This document shows, piece after piece, positions 1 to 6,084 of a DNA stretch of 64,000 nucleotides. Source of the stretch: Lachnospiraceae bacterium (GTDB lineage: Bacteria > Bacillota > Clostridia > Lachnospirales > Lachnospiraceae); assembly GCA_910575075.1 (NCBI GenBank), contig CAJTCY010000010.1, forward strand, positions 108,373-172,372, written 5' to 3'. The stretch's first letter is position 1. Every line of letters starts with the position of its first letter. A model generated the notes under the pieces. It was not told the origin of the DNA, did not search any database, and saw nothing but the letters and a program-made list of their open reading frames with translations. A program made the translations under genes and the position numbers.

Positions 1-1
1 T

Positions 2-115
2 CTTGGTCTGTCTATCGTACAACAGCTTGTTGAAAAATTGAATGGAACAATAACAGCAGATAGCGTACCGGGGAAAGGAACCATTTTCACCCTGCTTTTG
101 CCGTTGACAGATTAA
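2..115 (+). CDS. Sensor histidine kinase, C-terminal end (partial)
   Basis: The window opens inside a gene. Frame 2 reads a 37-residue tail ending at a TAA, with LGLSIVQQLVE followed by GKGTIFTLLLP. This is the typical G2-box end of a HATPase_c domain, the ATP-binding part of a two-component sensor kinase. Everything upstream, including the sensor and phospho-acceptor histidine, lies outside the window. Its position just ahead of a LanFEG-type transporter suggests it senses a lantibiotic or cell-wall antibiotic and, through a response regulator, turns on the transporter at 294-2779; that link is inference from gene order and from the repeats at 215-254. Confidence 0.8.
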   Translation, partial: LGLSIVQQLVEKLNGTITADSVPGKGTIFTLLLPLTD

Positions 116-119
116 CCAG

Positions 120-150
120 CTCCCGCTCTGTATGGCGGGAGTAATTATTT
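120..150 (+). terminator. Rho-independent terminator after the histidine kinase
   Basis: A perfect 7-bp GC-rich stem (CTCCCGC at 120-126, GCGGGAG at 135-141, 8-nt loop) is followed by an AT-rich run, five bases after the kinase stop codon. It should separate the kinase transcript from the ABC transporter operon. Confidence 0.75.
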
Positions 151-214
151 ATGACAATAAATCTCCGCTTTGATGGGGATTTTATTGTATGGGCAGTCTG
201 TCTATCCTAAGCTG

Positions 215-286
215 CAAGGTTAATGCAAGGTTCGTGCAAGGTTAATACAAGGTTGGAGTAATAGAATAGCAGACATGAAAAGGAGG
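215..286 (+). promoter_or_regulatory. Response-regulator repeats, promoter and RBS of the ABC operon
   Basis: Four direct repeats of CAAGGTT begin at 215, 226, 237 and 248, an exact 11-bp period, about one DNA turn. Such direct repeats at 10-11 bp spacing are the usual binding pattern of OmpR/PhoB-type response regulators. A -10-like TAGAAT lies at 262-267 and there is no good -35 box, which fits an activator-dependent promoter. A strong AAGGAGG ribosome binding site sits at 280-286, ahead of the ATG at 294. The repeats are directly visible; binding by the partner of the kinase at 2-115 is inferred. Confidence 0.7.
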
Positions 287-293
287 TTTCGCA

Positions 294-1217
294 ATGAGCA
301 AATATGTAATTGAAACAAAAAATCTTACCAAACAATACGGAACACAGAAAAGCGTTGCCGATTTGAATATCCATGTTCAAAAAGGGCGTATCTATGGTTT
401 GCTTGGCAGAAACGGAGCCGGAAAGACAACGACAATGAAAATGCTGCTTGGACTGACACAGCCCACTTCTGGAGTAGTTACAATTTGGGGGAAGCCTTTA
501 GCGGCGAATGAAAAAAAGCTGCTGCCCCGTATCGGCAGTCTGATTGAATCCCCTGGTTTTTATCCTAATCTGACCGCAACGGAAAATCTGCGGATTTTTG
601 CTACCTTGCGGGGAGTGCCGAACCGCAATGCGATTCAGAACGCCCTTGATTTGGTAGGTCTGCCCTACAAGGATAAGAAGCTGTTTTCTCAGTATTCCCT
701 TGGCATGAAGCAGCGGCTGGCCATTGCCCTTGCCGTTATGCACGATCCGGAACTTTTGATTCTGGATGAGCCAATCAACGGGCTTGATCCGATTGGGATT
801 GCAGAGGTGCGTTCCTTTATTCGTGACCTTTGTAATGAGCGGGGTAAAACGATCCTGATTTCCAGCCATATTCTTTCTGAAATTGCATTGCTGGCTGATG
901 ATATTGGAATTATTGATCACGGCGCATTATTAGAGGAAGAAAGCCTTGAGGAACTGGAAGCAAAAAGCAGCAAACATATCCGTTTTATGGTTTCTGATAC
1001 GGCACAGGCAGCAAGGATTTTGGAACGCAGTTTCCATGAAAACCAGTTTACCATACAGGATGACCACAATCTGCGGCTGCATAATCTGAATGTTTCCGTT
1101 GGGAAGATTGTCACCGCTTTTGTAGAGAATGGACTGGAAGTGTCGCAGGCGTATACTTGTGAAGAAAGCCTTGAAGAATACTTCAAGCGTGTAACAGGAG
1201 GTGAGGGAATTGCTTAA
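294..1217 (+). CDS. Lantibiotic/bacitracin-type immunity ABC transporter, ATP-binding subunit
   Basis: This 307-residue ABC ATPase is of the BcrA/LanF kind. Walker A is GRNGAGKTT (about residues 38-46), the signature is YSLGMKQRL (134-142) and Walker B is LLILDEP (154-160), with the D-loop GLDP following. The C-terminal ~80 residues lack ABC motifs and match the short accessory region of BcrA-like ATPases. It should hydrolyse ATP on the cytoplasmic face to drive the two permeases encoded immediately downstream, expelling lantibiotics or bacitracin-like peptides from the membrane. The ORF overlaps the next start by 17 bp, so translation is probably coupled. The exact peptide substrate cannot be read from sequence. 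Confidence 0.88.
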   Translation: MSKYVIETKNLTKQYGTQKSVADLNIHVQKGRIYGLLGRNGAGKTTTMKMLLGLTQPTSGVVTIWGKPLAANEKKLLPRIGSLIESPGFYPNLTATENLRIFATLRGVPNRNAIQNALDLVGLPYKDKKLFSQYSLGMKQRLAIALAVMHDPELLILDEPINGLDPIGIAEVRSFIRDLCNERGKTILISSHILSEIALLADDIGIIDHGALLEEESLEELEAKSSKHIRFMVSDTAQAARILERSFHENQFTIQDDHNLRLHNLNVSVGKIVTAFVENGLEVSQAYTCEESLEEYFKRVTGGEGIA

Positions 1218-1998
1218 ACTTGTGAAATGCGAGTTTTCAAAACTAAAGAGGAAAAAATTTATATTATTGGTAATTCTTTCCGCACTTTTGTTTCCTGTGC
1301 CGCTGACAATCATAATGACAATGCCGCAGACGGCAGGACAATATGGCAGTAAAATAGATATTTTTAATGCTTATTTTCAGTTTGTTATGGGATATGGGGT
1401 AGAGCTGCTCTTGCCATGCATGATTGGAGTGGCTGCAGCCATGCTGTTTTTTATGGAACGTGACAATGATACATTTAAGAATCTGCGCACCATTCCTGTA
1501 ACAAGCACACAGATGGTTTTGGCAAAAATAGTTATGTTATTCTTTTTCGGAATTATTTTTAGCTTGGCATCGGCTGTTATATCGATCATATGCGGTGGGG
1601 TGATTGCAGAAGTAAGCCGTATTGCTTACAGATTATTATTTGCAATGGAAATGGGGATTTTAATTACAGCTGGAACACTGCCATTAGTTGTCCTTGTGGT
1701 TTTTTTTAGTAAGACTTATGTGTTTTCCATTTTATTGTGTGTTTTTTACAGCGTTTTAAGTCTGACAGCCGAATCATGCTATGGTGCGCTGCCTAAGCTG
1801 ATGTGCTGGTTAATGCCGATTCCCCTTACTAATCTCTGGTGTGCGGGAAATTTAAATGCGCATGGTGTTCTGGATAACATAGGGGCGCTGGAATATTTAA
1901 TCCCGACTACCTTTCAGACAATTGCCATTTTAACCGTTATTGCTTTTCTTTCTGTCCTGTTGATTGATTATATGTATAAAAAGAGAGGAGATGAATGA
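1201..1998 (+). CDS. ABC transporter permease, LanE/MutE-like
   Basis: This 265-residue integral membrane protein starts at a GTG inside the end of the ATPase gene, after the GGAGGTGAGG stretch that doubles as ribosome binding site. A cytoplasmic, Lys-rich N-terminus (residues 1-20) is followed by about six hydrophobic segments. This topology and size match the ABC-2 type permeases of lantibiotic immunity transporters (LanE/EpiE/MutE). It should form the membrane channel together with the next gene. The assignment rests on gene order (ATPase, permease, permease) and hydrophobicity rather than on a catalytic motif. Confidence 0.8.
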   Translation: MRELLKLVKCEFSKLKRKKFILLVILSALLFPVPLTIIMTMPQTAGQYGSKIDIFNAYFQFVMGYGVELLLPCMIGVAAAMLFFMERDNDTFKNLRTIPVTSTQMVLAKIVMLFFFGIIFSLASAVISIICGGVIAEVSRIAYRLLFAMEMGILITAGTLPLVVLVVFFSKTYVFSILLCVFYSVLSLTAESCYGALPKLMCWLMPIPLTNLWCAGNLNAHGVLDNIGALEYLIPTTFQTIAILTVIAFLSVLLIDYMYKKRGDE

Positions 1999-1999
1999 T

Positions 2000-2779
2000 A
2001 TGTTTCGCATGGTAAAAACCGAAATATGGAAATTAAAGCGGTATCATATGATATGGGCAGGTGTTTTCCTGATGCTGCTTTCCGTGCTGCTTACAATTTT
2101 TTCTTCAACAGCATTAGATGGAACGGTTTGGACGTTTCCTTTCTTTGCGGAACAGGTAATTAAAAATAATGTTACCACGATTTTTCCAATGTGTATTGCT
2201 CTGATTGCCGGATATATCATAGCGAGGGAAGAAAAGGATGATACGATGAAAAGTATTCTGACAATCCCGGTTTCTTACAGCAGTTTATTATGGGGAAAAT
2301 TATTTGTTTGTGCTCTGCTTTCATTTTTTTTGGGATTGGTAAGTACCGTATTTACCATAATTGCCAATCTGGTCATGGGATTTCCGGGTCTTTCCATGGC
2401 ATCTGCATTACAGGCGCTGGTCCAGATTGGCTTTAACTGCCTGTTTCTGTACATTGCGGTGATGCCGGTGATTGCGTTTGCCGCCCGCATATCAAACGGG
2501 CATATGGTCGGTACGATTATTGCTTTTGTCTACGGCTATGGTGGAATGTTTGCCTCCGGAAATGCAACGATGGCAAATCTTTATCCCGTCACGGCAAGTT
2601 TAGGCTTAGTCAGTTACCGAAGTTACGATTCGTCTATACATTGGAATACTTTCATCTGTCTGCTTAGTATGACAGCGGCATTGCTGATTTCTGCTGTTTT
2701 TGTAGTAACAGCAAAAGTCAATATGCCTGTTCGGACAGCAAAAAAACAAAAAAAAGCGATAACAAAAAAAGGCTGGTAA
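2000..2779 (+). CDS. ABC transporter permease, LanG/MutG-like
   Basis: This is the second ABC-2 type permease, 259 residues, with a charged N-terminus (MFRMVKTEIWKLKRYH) and six hydrophobic segments. The start chosen is the ATG at 2000, because the AGAGAGGAG site at 1982-1990 is correctly spaced from it; the ATG at 1991 would abut that site. The start overlaps the previous stop region, so the three transporter genes form one translationally coupled operon. It has no motif that separates LanE from LanG roles; position as second permease suggests LanG. Confidence 0.8.
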   Translation: MFRMVKTEIWKLKRYHMIWAGVFLMLLSVLLTIFSSTALDGTVWTFPFFAEQVIKNNVTTIFPMCIALIAGYIIAREEKDDTMKSILTIPVSYSSLLWGKLFVCALLSFFLGLVSTVFTIIANLVMGFPGLSMASALQALVQIGFNCLFLYIAVMPVIAFAARISNGHMVGTIIAFVYGYGGMFASGNATMANLYPVTASLGLVSYRSYDSSIHWNTFICLLSMTAALLISAVFVVTAKVNMPVRTAKKQKKAITKKGW

Positions 2780-2794
2780 ATGGAGGATATAAGA

Positions 2795-3184
2795 ATGAGG
2801 AAAAAAATGATTTTTGGAATTACAGTAGCAGCAACACTTGTGGCAGGTTTAGTCTGTTTTTGTATATGGTTTCTTTCAGGAACCGGAAGCACTTATTATT
2901 ATTCACAAATTGATAACAGTAAAATTGAGCAGGGTAAATCAGGAGGTGGGGTAATTGATTTCAGCGGAAGCGGGGGTATGGATTACTCGTACACTTTATT
3001 TTCCTATGACGAGAACGGAAAAGGAAAAAATATTACATTTGGAACATCAAAGGAATTGAAAGAAGGATCTTTTATTCGTTTAACGGTAATGCCAATCCGT
3101 GGCGTTCTTGAGTGGAGCGAAGTACAATATGGTGATCTGCCTGCGGCTGTACAAAGCAATTATACAGCTCTGTCAAATGAGTAA
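2795..3184 (+). CDS. YxeA-like secreted or membrane-anchored small protein
   Basis: This 129-residue protein has one N-terminal hydrophobic segment (about residues 5-27) acting as a signal anchor and a soluble extracytoplasmic domain. The domain carries a YYYxQI start and a late RLTVMPIRGVLEW strand, as in YxeA/DUF1093 proteins, which are about 115 residues and have an OB-like fold. YxeA-like genes often sit beside antibiotic-peptide ABC transporters such as BceAB; their function is not established. GGAGGA at 2782-2787 favours the ATG at 2795 over the one at 2780. It is the last intact gene of the operon. Confidence 0.7.
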   Translation: MRKKMIFGITVAATLVAGLVCFCIWFLSGTGSTYYYSQIDNSKIEQGKSGGGVIDFSGSGGMDYSYTLFSYDENGKGKNITFGTSKELKEGSFIRLTVMPIRGVLEWSEVQYGDLPAAVQSNYTALSNE

Positions 3185-3319
3185 GCCTGCTTGTGTATTT
3201 GCGGTTGTTCAAAGGATGAAATTTTAAATCAGTACAATAATGTTATCCAATCAGCCGGAAATTATATTGGTATTACTGGAAATAATTTTACAGGGCGCTT
3301 AGAAATTAATATAGAATAA
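3185..3319 (+). pseudogene. Remnant ORF with lipoprotein-like Cys motif
   Basis: Directly after the YxeA stop and in the same frame, an open stretch of 44 codons runs to a TAA at 3317. It begins ACLCICGCSKDEI and has ordinary protein-like composition (ILNQYNNVIQSAGNYIG). The CGCSKDE start resembles the cleavage site of a lipoprotein that has lost its signal peptide. There is no ATG and no clear ribosome binding site; TTG at 3191 is the only possible start. It is most likely the tail of a deleted lipoprotein gene, less likely a stop-codon variant extending YxeA. Confidence 0.4.
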
Positions 3320-3384
3320 TAATCTGCCGCACGACGGAAAAGAAAAAACGTTGTACAACAGCTATATTTTAGTGCCTTTATCTT

Positions 3385-3419
3385 ACGGTGGCTTTGAGAA
3401 AACCAAAGCTGCCGTTTTT
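3385..3419 (+). terminator. Rho-independent terminator of the immunity operon
   Basis: A long stem, ACGGTGGCTTTG (3385-3396) against CAAAGCTGCCGT (3404-3415) with one T-T mismatch and a short A-rich loop, runs straight into TTTTA. This is a strong intrinsic terminator for transcription from 262 onward. Confidence 0.8.
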
Positions 3420-3499
3420 ATGCAGAGGAATGGCTCTCAACTGTCAGGAAGCGAGAGCCGGAACTGTTTGCTCATTGGAATTAAGATGTATTCGTATTG

Positions 3500-3584
3500 T
3501 TAAATGACAGGAGCCGTATGAAGGGAGACCTTCACGTACGGTTCTGTGAGAAGTTTGAGGTGAAACTCCTTTTACTTATTCGAC
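3500..3584 (+). mobile_element. Group II intron 3' end (domains V and VI only)
   Basis: Positions 3511-3545 fold as a textbook group II domain V: GAGCCGTA pairs with TACGGTTC, TGAAGG pairs with CCTTCA, the apical loop is GAGA and a two-base CG bulge lies on the 3' side. The AGC catalytic triad is at 3512-3514. Domain VI follows (3546-3584), with AGTTT pairing to AAACT and an intron-end-like TTATTCGAC. No reverse transcriptase/maturase reading frame and no 5' intron start are present between the terminator at 3419 and this point. The element is therefore a truncated relic and cannot splice or move by itself. The rest of 3420-3500 holds no gene I recognise. Confidence 0.8.
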
Positions 3585-3699
3585 TGAGAGGTCGGGAAAA
3601 TTTATTATATTTTCCCTCCTACTCGATTAATAAAATTATTGGTAAAATAAAATTATAGAAACTCAAGGATAAAATCAGATGGAATAATACAGTTGCTTA

Positions 3700-3708
3700 T
3701 GGTATAAT
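3700..3708 (+). promoter_or_regulatory. Extended -10 promoter ahead of the Ter locus
   Basis: TGGTATAAT at 3700-3708 is a perfect extended -10 element about 83 bp upstream of the protease start at 3792. A second, weaker TATGAT lies at 3766-3771. No good TTGACA box stands 17 bp upstream, as is acceptable for extended -10 promoters. It is the best candidate promoter for the Ter-type genes. The remainder of 3585-3790 is AT-rich and otherwise featureless. Confidence 0.5.
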
Positions 3709-3791
3709 TACATACAGATTGTGGTTCTGGCGAACTGTAACATAGAAATAAATACGATTATGTGGTATGATAATATGCGGAGGTCCGTATT

Positions 3792-5330
3792 ATGGAAGAA
3801 ATACTGAAGTTTCGGCATAATGCCATAGAAATACCGTCAGTAAGGGTATTTGAACAAATCAAAGGCGGATTGCACCAGAATACCAGGGACGTATATTTTG
3901 TGAGGCTGTTAGGAGATAATGGAAGCCTTCAGCAGGACGTGGAACAGATGGATGCACGGTTAAGTGCCGCGATGAAAGCAGGCAGATGCATCTATCAGCG
4001 TATGTCAAAGCTGCCGGCACTGACGGATAAGACAGAGGCAGACTATTATTCTGGATGTTATGAAAAATGGAAACAGAACAGAGAGCAGATTTTAAAGACA
4101 GAAGTTTCCTGCTGTGCAGGGATTTTCCCGGAAGCGCTGGCCAGAGCCTGCCAGACGGCAGTCTCTGTGCTTGCAAAAAGTAAGAGCGCTTTCAGTGAGT
4201 CTATGCAGAAAAATTTTGTGGTGAAGCTTTTGTATTGGCTGGACTGTTTACTTAAGGATTTTCCGCAGAACTGGCATGCAGATTTGAACGTAAAAATTGT
4301 GTCTCACAATATTGTGCAAAGGCAGGCGTATTGTTTTTTCTATTTTCTGACATGGCTTGGCATGGATGTGCTGCTGATTCAGAGCAGGCAGGATATAGAG
4401 GAAGAAATGGAACAATTGAAATTATCTCAGAGCTATCGTCTGGGAGAATGGACAGAAAATGAATTTCCGGCATATCACTATGAGAATTATGAGGTAAAAG
4501 TCCAGACAGCGCCTAAAAGCTCTGTTTCCCAGGTGCCGCCAGAGCCCGTGAGGGTAACGTTGCCTGAACGAAAGAGAAAGAATACTGTGCATGCGCAGCA
4601 ATCAGAATCGGCGTCCGTGAGAGTAACGCTGCCTGAACGAAACAGAAGAACTGCGTCATATGCGCAGCAGCCGGCCGTTGAACCAGCGAGGACCAGACGG
4701 CCAGAGCAAAGTCACAGAATCAGCGAACCAAGAAAGGCTGCGGCGGCAGAGCGCAGAGAGAAGAGCTATGAAGAGCTGGCAAGCCTGGCTTCATCCGTAG
4801 TACTGGTGGGAATCCATGATAACCGGGGAACGCTGATCGGGACGGGATCTGGGATTATGATTGGCAGGAAAGGGTACATACTCACCAATAACCATGTGGC
4901 AAGCGGCGGGTGTTTTTACACCGTGCGCATTGAGGAAGATGACAAGGTTTATGAGACAGAGGAAGTAATAAAATATAACTCCGTGCTGGATCTTGCAGTT
5001 TTAAGGATTGACCGAACCCTGCAGCCTTTGCCGGTATATTCCGGCAGCCAGAAGCTCGTGCGTGGACAGCGGGTAGTGGCGATCGGAAGCCCTCTGGGAT
5101 TGTTTAATTCTGTGTCAGACGGCATCATTTCCGGGTTCCGGGTGATTGATGATGTGGATATGATTCAGTTTACCGCTCCAATTTCTCACGGAAGCTCCGG
5201 CGGTGCGCTCCTGAATCTATATGGAGAAGTCATCGGCATCAGTACAGCAGGAATTGATGAAGGACAGAATATAAATCTTGCCGTTGGCTATGAAGGTATT
5301 AATTTATTTATCCAGGGATTTACAGGCTGA
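3792..5330 (+). CDS. Cytosolic trypsin-like (HtrA-type) serine protease with YceG-like N-terminal module
   Basis: This 512-residue protein has three parts. Residues 1-230 carry a segment (about 139-205) ending LGMDVLLIQSRQD that aligns with three segments of the YceG-family protein at 6085. Residues 235-325 form a charged linker with two copies of VRVTLPERxR. Residues 330-512 are an S1C/trypsin-fold protease with His368 in TNNHVA, Asp400 in LDLAVL and Ser469 in GSSGG. There is no signal peptide, membrane segment or PDZ domain, unlike usual HtrA, so it should act in the cytosol. The ribosome binding site is GGAGG at 3779-3783. Location at the head of a Ter operon suggests it cleaves, or is controlled by, Ter components; that is inference. 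The protease call is firm. Confidence 0.85.
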   Translation: MEEILKFRHNAIEIPSVRVFEQIKGGLHQNTRDVYFVRLLGDNGSLQQDVEQMDARLSAAMKAGRCIYQRMSKLPALTDKTEADYYSGCYEKWKQNREQILKTEVSCCAGIFPEALARACQTAVSVLAKSKSAFSESMQKNFVVKLLYWLDCLLKDFPQNWHADLNVKIVSHNIVQRQAYCFFYFLTWLGMDVLLIQSRQDIEEEMEQLKLSQSYRLGEWTENEFPAYHYENYEVKVQTAPKSSVSQVPPEPVRVTLPERKRKNTVHAQQSESASVRVTLPERNRRTASYAQQPAVEPARTRRPEQSHRISEPRKAAAAERREKSYEELASLASSVVLVGIHDNRGTLIGTGSGIMIGRKGYILTNNHVASGGCFYTVRIEEDDKVYETEEVIKYNSVLDLAVLRIDRTLQPLPVYSGSQKLVRGQRVVAIGSPLGLFNSVSDGIISGFRVIDDVDMIQFTAPISHGSSGGALLNLYGEVIGISTAGIDEGQNINLAVGYEGINLFIQGFTG

Positions 5331-5455
5331 CGCTGCGGCGCTGCTTCGTGGAAAAAGCCTGGTTCCGTGAAAAATTGGCGTTGGGTATTTTGCATGAAAC
5401 AGACAATTACTTAATTTACGTTCTACTGGTTCTATACAAATTTTTGTAAATGAGT

Positions 5456-5461
5456 TATAAT
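5456..5461 (+). promoter_or_regulatory. -10 box upstream of the rhomboid gene
   Basis: A consensus TATAAT lies at 5456-5461, 28 bp before the preferred rhomboid start at 5489. It overlaps the alternative upstream ATG at 5450, arguing that translation begins at 5489. No convincing -35 element is visible. It implies an internal promoter so that the rhomboid, YceG and TelA genes can be expressed apart from the protease. Confidence 0.45.
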
Positions 5462-5488
5462 GACAGAAAAGTGAATGAGAGGTGTGCC

Positions 5489-6073
5489 ATGAGAGAACAG
5501 AAATTTAAGATTTCTTTTAATTCTCCGGTGATTCTGGGATTTTCAGTGGTTTGTTTTGCTGTATTGATTCTGGGAATGATAACGGGCGGAAGAACCAATA
5601 CCATGTTTTTTAGCGTCTATCGTTCTTCTCTGCTGAATCCTCTGACATATATCCGGTTTGTAGGACATATTTTCGGTCATGCAGGCTGGGAACATTTTTT
5701 GGGAAATATCATGCTGATTTTAGTAGTGGGGCCTTTGCTGGAAGAAAAGTATGGTTCTTCCAACCTGCTGTTTGTGATCCTTGCCACGGCGCTGGTAACA
5801 GGAATCGCAAATTTTGCTCTGTTTCCCCGGGTACAGCTTTTGGGGGCCAGCGGAGTGGTTTTTGCCCTGATTTTATTATCCTCTTTTACAGGAATCCGTG
5901 AGGACGGAATTCCTCTGACCTTTATTCTGGTGGCAGCGCTCTATATCGGACAGCAGATTTATCAGGGAATCTTTATCAATGATAATGTTTCAAATCTGAC
6001 ACATATTCTGGGCGGACTTGTAGGAGCTGGTCTGGGATACGTTTTGAACAAGAAGAATTTAAACAGATATTAA
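5489..6073 (+). CDS. Rhomboid family intramembrane serine protease
   Basis: This 194-residue protein has six hydrophobic helices. The rhomboid motifs are all present: HxxWEHFLGN near residues 64-73, the catalytic serine in GASG (Ser121) and the catalytic histidine in LTHILGG (His172). Rhomboids cleave substrates within or near their transmembrane helices. The start at 5489 is preferred because GAGAGG at 5477-5482 is well spaced and a -10 box overlaps the earlier ATG. It lies 11 bp upstream of the YceG-family gene, so both are likely on one transcript. A second protease inside a Ter locus is unusual; its substrate is unknown. Confidence 0.88.
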   Translation: MREQKFKISFNSPVILGFSVVCFAVLILGMITGGRTNTMFFSVYRSSLLNPLTYIRFVGHIFGHAGWEHFLGNIMLILVVGPLLEEKYGSSNLLFVILATALVTGIANFALFPRVQLLGASGVVFALILLSSFTGIREDGIPLTFILVAALYIGQQIYQGIFINDNVSNLTHILGGLVGAGLGYVLNKKNLNRY

Positions 6074-6084
6074 AGGGAACGTTT

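Noticed and set aside
498..1313. Long minus-strand reading frames opposite the ABC ATPase gene
   Set aside because: They mirror the codon structure of a clear ABC ATPase, lack ribosome binding sites and encode no recognisable domain.
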